Below are positions 1 through 9,696 of a stretch of DNA of 54,285 bases, piece after piece (position 1 is the first letter of the stretch; every line of letters begins with the position of its first letter). Origin of the DNA: Candidatus Zixiibacteriota bacterium (GTDB lineage Bacteria > Zixibacteria > MSB-5A5 > JAABVY01 > JAHJOQ01); assembly GCA_018820315.1 (NCBI GenBank), contig JAHJOQ010000004.1:1-54285 (forward strand), given 5' to 3'. The translations under genes were made by a program, and so were the position numbers. The notes beneath the pieces were generated by a model, which worked only from the letters and a program-made list of their open reading frames with translations, was not told the DNA's origin and made no database searches.

Positions 1-280
1 ATCATCCACAACTCTTGACAATATCTCAAATATTACGCTATCGAAGTCGTTCGCGGTAGACTGTGAACTGGCAAACGTCTAGAGGCTGTCCCGTAAGCTT
101 CCTGTCGGTCGATTTGCAGGTCGAATGGTCGATACTGTCTTTCCCGCAAATGCGGGAACCTATTGAAAGAGCAGCCGTTAAATGGGCACCCGCCTGCGCG
201 GGTGTGACACCACCGGCTTCTTTTCAAACGCTTACCGAGCTTGCGAGACAGCCTCTCTACATCAGCCGCACACCCGTAGT
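1..280. other. Intergenic stretch with REP-like palindromes
   Basis: I see no convincing gene here. Two short palindromes stand out: TTCCCGCA-aa-TGCGGGAA at 141-158 and CACCCGC-ctgc-GCGGGTG at 187-204. Both have the shape of REP-type intergenic repeats (a GC-rich stem around a CCCGC core). The overlapping open frames have no recognisable protein content. The stretch lies just beyond the terminator of the atp operon. Confidence 0.5.
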
Positions 281-314
281 ACAAAAAGAAAGCCGCATCG
301 TAAAGATGCGGCTT
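281..314 (-). terminator. Rho-independent terminator of the atp operon
   Basis: On the minus strand a perfect 10-bp stem (AAGCCGCATC / GATGCGGCTT, 290-299 with 305-314, 5-nt loop) is followed by a T-rich run read from 289 down to 282. It lies 28 bp after the atpC stop codon, so it closes the ATP synthase transcript. Confidence 0.9.
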
Positions 315-341
315 CAACTATATGCTAACTCCAGAAGTCAG

Positions 342-749
342 CTACGACGGGATTTTGCCGCCCGCGAGTCTGATTCGGTTCTCAGCGCGACGAAGAGCAT
401 TTGTAGCGCGCGTAATATCGACATCGGTACTGTGCAGTCCAATCCGCTCTTTGGCGCGAGTGTATGCCGATCGCGCGCGATCAAGATCGATTTCATCGAT
501 GAACTCGACAGCGTCGGCGAGGATTGTCGCAACATTATCGGAGACCTCGAGAAATCCGCCCGCAACCGCGGCAGTTCTCTCTTTATCATCTGATTCAGAA
601 ATTGTAATTTTGCCTGGTTTGAGCGCAGTGATCAGCGGTGCATGATGCGACAGAACACCGAGATATCCCTCGCTGCCCGGAACCACTATTCCTTTGACGT
701 CGTGCTCATAGAGCACTTTTGCCGGTGATACTATCGATAGCTTAAACAT
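342..749 (-). CDS. atpC: ATP synthase F1 epsilon subunit
   Basis: This is the epsilon subunit of the F1 central stalk. It links gamma to the c-ring and can inhibit ATP hydrolysis. The 135-residue protein has the usual N-terminal beta-sandwich (motif VVPGSEGYLGVLSHHAPL near residues 22-39) and a C-terminal helical hairpin rich in Arg and Glu (EIDLDRARSAYTRAKERI). It is the last gene of the operon, 4 bp after atpD, and is followed by a strong terminator. The length is normal for the family and nothing is missing. Confidence 0.96.
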   Translation of the reverse strand: MFKLSIVSPAKVLYEHDVKGIVVPGSEGYLGVLSHHAPLITALKPGKITISESDDKERTAAVAGGFLEVSDNVATILADAVEFIDEIDLDRARSAYTRAKERIGLHSTDVDITRATNALRRAENRIRLAGGKIPS

Positions 750-753
750 ACCG

Positions 754-2199
<1,446 letters not shown>

Positions 2200-2236
2200 C
2201 TATGTTAATAACATTCTTTTCGCAATGACCGAAAAA

Positions 2237-3103
2237 CTATCCTTTCAAGGCCTCGGCACCGGAAACGACTTCGAGGAGTTCCTTGGTAATTGTTGCCTGG
2301 CGTGCCTTGTTCATGACAAGCGTCAGGTTATCTATCATCTCTCCGGCGTTTTTGGTCGCAGATCCCATAGCGATCATACGCGTGCCGTGCTCCGAAGCCA
2401 GCGCCTCAGCCATAGACATCTGTGCAACGGTCTGGGCATAGTTCGGAAGGAGCGCGGCATAGATGCTCGCAGCATCCGGCTCGAAAATATACTCTTTGCC
2501 CAAGTGTGCTTCTTCGCCGACGCCGAATTCCTGTTCGATCGGAAGAAACTGTTTGCGCGCAATCCTGAATCTCGCTGTCGAGATGAAGGCCGTGTACAGG
2601 AACACAATCTGGTCAACCTCGCCGGAGACAAAACTATTCGTCAGAAAATACGTCATGTCCCTGACCTTGGCGAGATCCATATTGCCTGAAAAATCGAGAT
2701 ATGATGCGACAATCGAGACATTTCTCCTGCGGAAATAATCGCGACCTCGTTTGCCAACACACACCAAATCAAGATTCTCCGGTGCGTAGTCCTTCCTGAA
2801 AGCCTCCGCGGTTCTGATCAGATTGGAATTGTACGATCCGCAAAGTCCTCTGTCAGACGTGAAGAGCACGAGAGTCGTCTTCTTCACTTCCCGTTTCTCG
2901 AAAAACGGATGAGTCACCTGACCCGACGCCGAAGAGAGATGCCCAAGCATCTCGACCATCTTCTCGGCGTACGGTCTGTAAGACTCTATTCTCTGCTGAG
3001 CGCGTCGGAGTTTCGCCGCAGCGACCATTTCCATGGCCTTGGTGATCTGCTTGGTCGATTCAACCGCGCGGATACGTTTCTTTAAGTCTCTAGTAGTAGC
3101 CAT
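2237..3103 (-). CDS. atpG: ATP synthase F1 gamma subunit
   Basis: This is the rotor stalk subunit. The N-terminal helix (MATTRDLKKRIRAVESTKQI) and the C-terminal helix that forms the coiled coil inside the alpha3beta3 ring (NAGEMIDNLTLVMNKARQA) are both clear. The internal signature SDRGLCGSYNSNL near residues 83-95 is typical. At 288 residues it is of normal length. The gene follows atpA after 20 bp and precedes atpD, the canonical order. Confidence 0.97.
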   Translation of the reverse strand: MATTRDLKKRIRAVESTKQITKAMEMVAAAKLRRAQQRIESYRPYAEKMVEMLGHLSSASGQVTHPFFEKREVKKTTLVLFTSDRGLCGSYNSNLIRTAEAFRKDYAPENLDLVCVGKRGRDYFRRRNVSIVASYLDFSGNMDLAKVRDMTYFLTNSFVSGEVDQIVFLYTAFISTARFRIARKQFLPIEQEFGVGEEAHLGKEYIFEPDAASIYAALLPNYAQTVAQMSMAEALASEHGTRMIAMGSATKNAGEMIDNLTLVMNKARQATITKELLEVVSGAEALKG

Positions 3104-3123
3104 TGTAACTCTCGGCTTAGAGT

Positions 3124-4638
3124 CTACTCAGTGATCTTGAACTTGCTATTGAATTCCTCAAGCGCCTTCTTCATCTTCGCCTGAGTATCATCGGAAATCA
3201 CATTCTCCTTAGCGATTGTGTGACTGATGTCGGGATAGTCCTTATCCATGAATTCGAACAGCTCTGTTTCGTATCTTGCAAGATCGGGAACCGGTATCTT
3301 ATCGAGGAATCCCTCACTACCGGCCCAGATAATGATAACCTGCCTTTCCTGCAGCATCGGTACATACTGCCCCTGTTTCAGGATTTCAACCATTCTTGCG
3401 CCTCGATTAAGCTGAGCCTTCGTCGCTTCATCGAGATCTGAGCCGAACTGTGCAAACGCGGCCAGTTCACGGAACTGCGCGAGATCGAGACGGAGACCGC
3501 CGGCGACTTTCTTCATCGCCTTGGTCTGTGCATTACCACCGACACGCGATACCGAGATACCGACGTTGATTGCAGGACGTATACCGGAATAGAACAGGTC
3601 AGACTCAAGGAATATCTGCCCGTCAGTAATCGAAATCACGTTAGTCGGAATGTATGCCGTTACGTCGCCTGCCTGAGTTTCGATAATCGGCAATGCCGTT
3701 AGCGAACCACCACCCAGCTCGTCATTCAGTTTAGCAGCTCTTTCGAGCAAGCGCGAATGCAGATAGAAAACATCTCCCGGAAATGCCTCACGTCCCGGCG
3801 GGCGTCTCAGCAATAGCGAGAGCTGTCGATATGCCGTAGCGTGCTTAGAAAGGTCATCGTATATACAGACGACGTGGCGTTTCGTATGAAGAAACTCTTC
3901 GCCGATTGCTACCCCGGCATAGGGCGCAATAAACTGCAGCGGTGCGGGGTCGGTTGCGCTGGCAGCAACTACTGTCGTGTACTCCATCGCGCCATGCTTG
4001 CGTAGCGTTTCCACTACCTGTGCCACCGTCGACGATTTCTGACCGATAGCGACGTAGATGCAGAACACGTCGGTGTTCTTCTGATTGATAATCGTATCAA
4101 TCGCAAGAGCCGTCTTGCCTGTCTGACGGTCGCCGATAATGAGCTCGCGCTGTCCTCGACCAATCGGAATCATCGAATCGACAGCCTTCAGACCGGTATG
4201 AAGAGGCTCCTTCACCGGCTGGCGCTGCACCACGTTCGGCGCGATTGTCTCGATATTGCGAAATTTATCAGTTGCTATCGGACCAGCGCCGTCGATCGGC
4301 TGACCGAGCGGATTGACAACTCTGCCGACCATTGCGTCGCCGACCGGCACAGATGCAATTCGACCTGTCCTGCGGACTGTGTCGCCTTCTTTGATGCCTG
4401 TGTCCGAACCGAAGATCACAACACCAACATTGTCTTCTTCGAGGTTGAGAATCATGCCCATTATGTCTCCGGGGAACGTCACAAGCTCCGACATCATCGC
4501 ATCTTCGAGTCCCCAAACTCGGGCAATACCGTCACCCACTTGCAAGACAGTGCCGACAGACTCAAGCTCGAGCTTGGTCTCGTACTTGGCAATCTCCTGC
4601 TTTATTATAGAACTGACTTCTTCAGGTTTTAAGGCCAT
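3124..4638 (-). CDS. atpA: ATP synthase F1 alpha subunit
   Basis: This is the regulatory nucleotide-binding subunit of F1. The P-loop GDRQTGKT is at residues 169-176. The C-terminal half carries the family signature [14 protein letters not shown]. The protein is 504 residues long, as expected. The N-terminal end ([15 protein letters not shown]) is the segment that binds the delta subunit. The gene lies between atpH (60 bp upstream) and atpG (20 bp downstream). Confidence 0.98.
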   Translation of the reverse strand: MALKPEEVSSIIKQEIAKYETKLELESVGTVLQVGDGIARVWGLEDAMMSELVTFPGDIMGMILNLEEDNVGVVIFGSDTGIKEGDTVRRTGRIASVPVGDAMVGRVVNPLGQPIDGAGPIATDKFRNIETIAPNVVQRQPVKEPLHTGLKAVDSMIPIGRGQRELIIGDRQTGKTALAIDTIINQKNTDVFCIYVAIGQKSSTVAQVVETLRKHGAMEYTTVVAASATDPAPLQFIAPYAGVAIGEEFLHTKRHVVCIYDDLSKHATAYRQLSLLLRRPPGREAFPGDVFYLHSRLLERAAKLNDELGGGSLTALPIIETQAGDVTAYIPTNVISITDGQIFLESDLFYSGIRPAINVGISVSRVGGNAQTKAMKKVAGGLRLDLAQFRELAAFAQFGSDLDEATKAQLNRGARMVEILKQGQYVPMLQERQVIIIWAGSEGFLDKIPVPDLARYETELFEFMDKDYPDISHTIAKENVISDDTQAKMKKALEEFNSKFKITE

Positions 4639-4698
4639 CTGAAACTCCGTATCTTTAAACGAATCTTTTTTCCGAGCCTGTGTACGCCGAATCCGCGC

Positions 4699-5247
4699 CT
4701 AATGCACCTTCAATGCCTGGAGTTGATCCCTCAAAACACTGAGGCGATACCTGATTGACATATCGATTATCTTGTCTCCAAGGAATACAACCACGCCGCC
4801 TATGATCGACGGATCGACCGCCGTCCGTAGCATGATTCTCTTTCGCGTCTTGGATTCAAGTTTCCGAGCGAGAGTCTCTTTCTGCTTCTCATCCATGGGA
4901 ACAGCCGTCACAACCTTAGTTTTGACATATCCTCTGTACTCGAGAACAAGATTCTCGAATGCCTCAGCGATGTCGCGCAGGTAAGGGTTACGCCTTTTGG
5001 TGACCACGTGCATCAGAAACTCTTCAAATTCTCTCGAGACTTTGCCGGAGAACACATTTCGCATTACAGCGAACTTATCATGATCCCTGACCTGGGGTGC
5101 TGCAAGAAAGCGCAGCAGAGATTTGTCGGCGCTGAGCAGATTATCGAGATCACGCATCTCCTCAGCCAGTCTGTCAATCAAATTCTTTTCAAGCGCAAGA
5201 AGAAACAACCCATGCGCGTACCGTTTGGCAACTTCAGCAGCAATCAT
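4699..5247 (-). CDS. atpH: ATP synthase F1 delta subunit
   Basis: This subunit joins the top of F1 to the peripheral stalk. It has an N-terminal six-helix domain (AAEVAKRYAHGLFLLA) and a conserved C-terminal segment with DPSIIGGVVVFLGDKIIDMS. It is 182 residues long, normal for the family. Its ATG overlaps the atpF stop codon by one base (TAATG), a sign of translational coupling. Confidence 0.96.
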   Translation of the reverse strand: MIAAEVAKRYAHGLFLLALEKNLIDRLAEEMRDLDNLLSADKSLLRFLAAPQVRDHDKFAVMRNVFSGKVSREFEEFLMHVVTKRRNPYLRDIAEAFENLVLEYRGYVKTKVVTAVPMDEKQKETLARKLESKTRKRIMLRTAVDPSIIGGVVVFLGDKIIDMSIRYRLSVLRDQLQALKVH

Positions 5248-5732
5248 TAAATCTTCTCGACCTCGTTAATGAACCCTTCGATCATCTGACGATGCTTCGC
5301 TTCGTCAAGCTTCTCATTGATCATCTTCTCAGTAGCTGAGAGTGTCATCCTGACGATATCGAGCTTAAGCTGAATCTTCGCCTTGTCGACATCGCGGGAG
5401 AGCTCTTCCTTGGCTCTTTCGATCAACTCGCGAGCTTCGTTACGGGCGGTATCCTTGATTTCGGCAGCCACATTCTGGCCGTCGCGGATAGCCTCCTGAA
5501 TCTTCGCGCGAGCATCGACCTCGGCTTCTTTCATGCGCTGTTCGTAGTCGACGCGCAACTTCTCAGCCTTCTTGAGCTCGTCAGATGCCTTATCAAAGTC
5601 GCCCTGAATCTTCTCGCGGCGTTCATCGATCATGCCGAGGAGAGGCTTCCAGGCGTATTTCTTCAGAATCAAAAGGGCGATGACAAAACCGATAATATGG
5701 GTCAGTATCTGTTGCCACTCAATGCTAATCAC
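5247..5732 (-). CDS. atpF: ATP synthase Fo b subunit
   Basis: This is the peripheral-stalk subunit. A single N-terminal membrane helix (about residues 8-26) is followed by a long charged coiled coil with many Lys, Glu and Ala residues, which dimerises and reaches F1 delta. It is 161 residues long. Only one b-type gene is present, so the stalk is presumably a homodimer. It is coupled to atpH by the TAATG overlap and lies 79 bp after atpE. Confidence 0.96.
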   Translation of the reverse strand: MISIEWQQILTHIIGFVIALLILKKYAWKPLLGMIDERREKIQGDFDKASDELKKAEKLRVDYEQRMKEAEVDARAKIQEAIRDGQNVAAEIKDTARNEARELIERAKEELSRDVDKAKIQLKLDIVRMTLSATEKMINEKLDEAKHRQMIEGFINEVEKI

Positions 5733-5811
5733 AACAGACTCCTGTTAAGCGTAAGACAGTTTAGTTCCACAATGGGCGGGCATATCGTCCGCCCATGTGC
5801 AAAACCTGTTA

Positions 5812-6045
5812 TTAGCCGATCTTGCCCGATAGAACGAAAAATCCGACTAGCGAGTAAATCGTGAGCGCCTCGATCAGAGCGGCACCGATAATCATGCCGA
5901 GCTGAATCTTACCAGCCGCTTCAGGCTGACGCCCCATGGCTTCCATCGCTGAGCCGACCGCACGGCCGAGACCCAAACCGGAACCGATAGCCGCAAGTGC
6001 CAGACCGATCGGCAACGAGAAACCTAATGCTGTTTGAACGTCCAT
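5812..6045 (-). CDS. atpE: ATP synthase Fo c subunit
   Basis: This is the proteolipid that forms the rotor ring. It has two membrane helices with the polar loop RQPEA at residues 39-43 and the ion-carrying carboxylate Glu59 in helix 2 ([11 protein letters not shown]). Helix 1 has a glycine ladder (GSGLGLG) and lacks the glutamine used by sodium-type rings. The residue after Glu59 is Ala, not Ser. A proton-coupled enzyme is therefore more likely than a sodium one; this is inferred from motif residues only. Length 77 residues. Confidence 0.97.
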   Translation of the reverse strand: MDVQTALGFSLPIGLALAAIGSGLGLGRAVGSAMEAMGRQPEAAGKIQLGMIIGAALIEALTIYSLVGFFVLSGKIG

Positions 6046-6070
6046 GAGTCCTCCAAAAGAGTTAATTCAA

Positions 6071-6949
6071 TCAATGTTCTTCTGATTCATGATGTTCGTG
6101 TGGCAGCATGAGTGAGAAATACACAGCCGCCAGAAGACTGAACACCAAAGCCTGTATTGTCGATGTTAATAATGCCAGGAATATGAACGGTACATGAAGC
6201 GGCAATCCGACCGGCGAATGGATAACCGCCATTATCATAACGCCCAGCCCCACAAACGCCGCAATCAGAACATCCTCCCCGGTGATGTTGCCGAAAAGAC
6301 GAAGCGCCAGTGAAAACGGTTTTGCAAGCTCGCCGATAATATGAATCGGCAGGTTGATCGGCACGAGAACCCACGAATAGACGTCTCTCGGTTCGCCCAT
6401 CAGATGGAAGCACCACTTCCCGATGCCGAGATGCCTGATAGCGCTTCCCTGGACATGCAGGAAAACACAGATCGCGAGCGCCGCAGTCGTATTCACGCTC
6501 GATGTCGAGGAGTGCAGACCCGGTATTAATCCCGCGAAATTCATCAGCAGAATATAGATAAACAGCGTACCAAGGAATGCTACATATTTGGGACCATATC
6601 GCTCGCCGACCACACCGATGAAAAAGCCCGAAAGCCCGTCGACGAGCATCTCGACAGCCGCCTGCAGACGCCCCGGGATCATTTTCTGATTCCTGTAGAC
6701 ATAGAGGGCGATTGCGCACATCACGAAGAGTATGAAAAACGCGAAAACGATGTTTTCGTTCGTGTGTAGCCAGTGTACAACGCCGTGTGTCGGGTGATGA
6801 AGTGCCTGATTGGTCAGAGTTATTACGTTTGGAAGCTCAGGAGCACCCTCGGAGGCATGCTCGGCTGCATGCCCGGCGGCAGCATGGACCGTATCGGCAA
6901 CATGTTCGCTCTTAGACGACAGAATCATCCACAGAGGCAATAGCTTCAT
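6071..6949 (-). CDS. atpB: ATP synthase Fo a subunit
   Basis: This is the stator channel subunit. The essential arginine lies in PFSLALRLFGN (Arg217), and the following GxxI..A region and C-terminal helices are intact. The protein has 292 residues with about five to six membrane helices. The N-terminal 60 residues are long and His/Ala-rich, and the C terminus ends in a His/Glu-rich tail (PHEHHESEEH). Long N termini are common in FCB-group a subunits. The start overlaps the atpI stop by 4 bp. Confidence 0.96.
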   Translation of the reverse strand: MKLLPLWMILSSKSEHVADTVHAAAGHAAEHASEGAPELPNVITLTNQALHHPTHGVVHWLHTNENIVFAFFILFVMCAIALYVYRNQKMIPGRLQAAVEMLVDGLSGFFIGVVGERYGPKYVAFLGTLFIYILLMNFAGLIPGLHSSTSSVNTTAALAICVFLHVQGSAIRHLGIGKWCFHLMGEPRDVYSWVLVPINLPIHIIGELAKPFSLALRLFGNITGEDVLIAAFVGLGVMIMAVIHSPVGLPLHVPFIFLALLTSTIQALVFSLLAAVYFSLMLPHEHHESEEH

Positions 6950-7377
6950 TGCTGTGCTCCATTCTTACTGTCGGCCATTTTCATCCAACGTGCGCTGGCA
7001 AGCTCGCGACCGATGACTTTCAAAACAACTATTGCAAAAAGAAGCGTAAATCCGACAAGAAGTGAGGTTACCGGGACTATGTCTGCTTTGAGTATCAGGT
7101 ATCCGATCAAGTAGAGTATGGGAAACTTGATAGCAGAAAATAGAAAAATCGAAACCGGTCTTCTATCGCGCAGAGTGACTGTCTGTTCGATAAGTCCTCT
7201 AACAAACCAGAGATTCACGCAGTTGAAGACCAATCCTATAGCAATGCCGAGCGAATAGTTCCAGTCGTAGTAGACAGCGCCAAAAATCAATATGAACGCC
7301 GAGACTACAAGTGAAGTCTTTATTACTCTGCCGATAAACTCAAGACCCATTGCAAGCGATCCGTTTGTGTTGAACAA
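6946..7377 (-). CDS. atpI: ATP synthase I-like membrane protein
   Basis: This 143-residue protein has four predicted membrane helices (roughly residues 18-36, 40-60, 78-96 and 102-122). Its position between atpZ and atpB matches the AtpI family, which helps assemble the c-ring. The sequence itself is poorly conserved, as is usual for the family, so the call rests mostly on topology and place. It overlaps atpB by 4 bp. The start could also be Met10. Confidence 0.8.
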   Translation of the reverse strand: MFNTNGSLAMGLEFIGRVIKTSLVVSAFILIFGAVYYDWNYSLGIAIGLVFNCVNLWFVRGLIEQTVTLRDRRPVSIFLFSAIKFPILYLIGYLILKADIVPVTSLLVGFTLLFAIVVLKVIGRELASARWMKMADSKNGAQQ

Positions 7378-7392
7378 GCCTCACTCAGAAAG

Positions 7393-7638
7393 TCACTGTT
7401 CGTTGCTCTCACGCGAAACCTGTTTAACTATCCTGTAGACTTCTTTTCCTGCAGCTATGAAACCGAAGAGAATCAGCACCCACATCAGGTATGGTTCGGT
7501 TTCGAATTTTTTATCAAGCCAGTGCCCGACGAAGTAACCGATCAAGGGCCCGACCGCCATGATTGCGGGGATTACACCGATAAGCGATAACTGTCGGTAG
7601 AGCTTGGCTTTCTCCTTCTTGTCGTTGTTGTTTCTCAC
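7393..7638 (-). CDS. atpZ: AtpZ/AtpI-family small membrane protein
   Basis: This is the first gene of the operon. It encodes an 81-residue protein with two membrane helices separated by the short loop GHWLDKKFETEPYL, the pattern of the AtpZ family (putative F0F1-ATPase subunit) involved in Fo assembly and possibly divalent cation supply. An upstream in-frame ATG at 7671 would place the start upstream of the promoter -10 box at 7657-7662. I therefore chose the GTG at 7638; a second GTG at 7641 is equally possible. No Shine-Dalgarno sequence precedes either. Confidence 0.85.
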   Translation of the reverse strand: MRNNNDKKEKAKLYRQLSLIGVIPAIMAVGPLIGYFVGHWLDKKFETEPYLMWVLILFGFIAAGKEVYRIVKQVSRESNEQ

Positions 7639-7656
7639 CACGAAAATTTGGATGCT

Positions 7657-7684
7657 AATATAAAGGCGCATACGGGGATGTCAA
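7657..7684 (-). promoter_or_regulatory. Promoter of the atp operon
   Basis: On the minus strand TTGACA (7684-7679) and TATATT (7662-7657) are separated by 16 bp. Transcription should begin near 7650, only 9-12 nt before the GTG codons of atpZ, which leaves almost no leader. Confidence 0.8.
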
Positions 7685-7878
7685 GTATTTTGTGAAAAAA
7701 ATAACAGACTCGTGAGGGTTATCAGCGCATACCGACACAACCACCGCACACCCGCCGTCGCAACACACTGCAATATAGAGAGTTACAGCGCACGACCATA
7801 AGAGCATCAAACTGGACTGGCGGGAGGACTGTCGAGATTATGCCAGCATTGCATGTGTCCCGCGCCCCGGCGGTGCTG

Positions 7879-9639
7879 TCAGGAGACTGTCGTGTGATTG
7901 TGAGATTGAACGCCGACAGTTTGAGTTTCGCTTAGGCCGGATGGGAAGCCGTCGATGTAACGTTTTAGGTAGATCGTGAATTTCGTCCCGCGCCCCGGCG
8001 ATAAGTCGACTTCAATCCGTCCACCAAGATTCTCCAGAATTCGTCTCACTATCGGCAGGCCGAGTCCGGTGCCTCTTTTTTTCGTAGAGAAGAAGGGCTC
8101 AAAAATCCTGTTCTTGACAGATGGGGGCAATCCGGGACCATTGTCTGCGACGGACAGTCTCACCCATTCAAGATCGGCTGGTTCTTTGGCAGAGCCTCCC
8201 CTGTCAGGATTTTCAATCTCGACTACAATCGTGCCATTTGAGTCACCGATGGCTTCTACGGAGTTCATCAATAGATCAAGCATGAACTGCTTGAACATAT
8301 CCTCATCGCCGGCAATGTACTCGGTCGTGCTGAACGGTTCGTACTCGAGGTTGATCCCGTCGTGATACGCGGTGTGATGCCTCACAATGTCGAAAACGTC
8401 AAGGATCAGATGATTGATTTCCACTTTTGTGAATGTCGGACGTTTCACACGAGCGTAATCGAGGAATTCGCGGAGTATGTCGTTGAGTCGGGATGATTCC
8501 TTCAGGATCAGATTCATCAGACGATCGTTTTCGCCCACAAGCATCAGCTCATTTTGAAGAACTTCGACCGAGCCCGATATCGCTGCCAGAGGGTTGCGAA
8601 TTTCGTGAGCTATGCTGGCGGCCAGCTCACCGACAGCCGCAAGACGATCCGCCCGCCGCATCCTTTCTTCGGTTTCCTTTGCACTGGTAAGATCCTGGAA
8701 TACAGCTACCACACCCCGCACGCCGAAGCGATCATCCCCGAGAATCGAGGTCGAAATCCCTACAGGAATCTCTGCCCCATCCTCTCTTTGTATCGATATC
8801 TCTGCTCTAATATCCTGCTGGGACGATTTAAGAACCGCGAGCACTCTCTCGGCGAATTGCGGCATCCTCTCCCTAAAGACATTGAGGCAGTTCTTCCCCT
8901 TGATTTCACGTTCCCTGAATCCAGTTATCTCTTCCGCGGCTTCGTTGAAGTAGACAATCCTTCCGGAGTTGTCGACAGTAATCAAACCTGAACGAAGATG
9001 TCTTAGAATCTCATCTGTCTCCAACCTAACCTGCTTCAGATTTTCCGATGCGGTCAGCAACTGACGATCCTTCACTCTCACCCTGTCAGCAAGATAGCCC
9101 GCTATGAAGGCAGTCAGATAGAATATGCAGAGATGGATGAATACGGTGAAAAAGATGTCATCATTCGCAGTATAGAGATTCTTCAGCACCCCCAAAGTAA
9201 TCGTCTCACTCACGACTGATCCGCTTGCAAGCCAGATGGCAGCCGAATACGCTACCGACGCCAAAGTCGCTACAGCCAGCGTTCCGACAAGTCGGTATGC
9301 CAGAGACGCCGAAACGATAGTCAGCAGAAACAAACCTGCAAAGGGGCTGGAGAGATGTCCCGAATTATATACAATGACCGATTCGAGGCAGAGTTCTGCC
9401 GTCAGTTGCATGAGAATCAGGGGACGATTAAACGCGGAAAGGAAGCCGCGTTTCCTGAGCAGCATAGATGTGAAGAAGACAAGCGTGACAACGCTGTAGA
9501 TCAGAAGCGGCCGGAACACCTCGAGTTGAGTGCGCATAGACAGCAGAATACTTCCGAACACAACCAGAAATACGACAAGCCTGAGAGGTAAGAACCAGGT
9601 GTTGTAGACATCAAAATGTTGAGTTCGTTCTCTGCGCAT
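7879..9639 (-). CDS. pilS: Membrane sensor histidine kinase, PilS-like
   Basis: The N-terminal third has about six membrane helices, including the PilS-like NSGHLSSPFAGLFLL segment. A PAS domain follows (about residues 210-320 of the longest frame), then a HisKA domain with phospho-acceptor His in SIAHEIRNPLAAISG, and an ATPase domain with N box (LMNSVEAIGD), DNGPGLP and GTGLGLPIV. This is the architecture of PilS, which senses pilin in the membrane and acts on the sigma54 activator PilR. The place right after pilB-pilT-pilC agrees. No pilR lies nearby: the next gene is atpZ. The start is uncertain: ATG 9639 is used because ATG 9654 lies inside a strong hairpin. Confidence 0.88.
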   Translation of the reverse strand: MRRERTQHFDVYNTWFLPLRLVVFLVVFGSILLSMRTQLEVFRPLLIYSVVTLVFFTSMLLRKRGFLSAFNRPLILMQLTAELCLESVIVYNSGHLSSPFAGLFLLTIVSASLAYRLVGTLAVATLASVAYSAAIWLASGSVVSETITLGVLKNLYTANDDIFFTVFIHLCIFYLTAFIAGYLADRVRVKDRQLLTASENLKQVRLETDEILRHLRSGLITVDNSGRIVYFNEAAEEITGFREREIKGKNCLNVFRERMPQFAERVLAVLKSSQQDIRAEISIQREDGAEIPVGISTSILGDDRFGVRGVVAVFQDLTSAKETEERMRRADRLAAVGELAASIAHEIRNPLAAISGSVEVLQNELMLVGENDRLMNLILKESSRLNDILREFLDYARVKRPTFTKVEINHLILDVFDIVRHHTAYHDGINLEYEPFSTTEYIAGDEDMFKQFMLDLLMNSVEAIGDSNGTIVVEIENPDRGGSAKEPADLEWVRLSVADNGPGLPPSVKNRIFEPFFSTKKRGTGLGLPIVRRILENLGGRIEVDLSPGRGTKFTIYLKRYIDGFPSGLSETQTVGVQSHNHTTVS

Positions 9640-9649
9640 GGCACACAAA

Positions 9650-9677
9650 AGCATCTCCGGCCTTAACCGGAGATGCT
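9650..9677 (-). terminator. Hairpin between pilC and pilS
   Basis: A perfect 11-bp stem (AGCATCTCCGG / CCGGAGATGCT, 9650-9660 with 9667-9677, 6-nt loop) is followed on the minus strand by TTTTGTGTG. It can act as a terminator or attenuator after pilC. It also covers the alternative pilS start codon at 9654. Confidence 0.7.
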
Positions 9678-9696
9678 CTTTCTGGATCTAAGTCTT

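Noticed and set aside
63-593. Long open frame on the plus strand at the start of the window
   Set aside because: It runs antisense through atpC and its terminator and has no recognisable protein features.
5812-6045. Sodium-coupled c-ring
   Set aside because: The sodium-binding Gln in helix 1 and the Ser after the key Glu are absent; the pattern fits protons.
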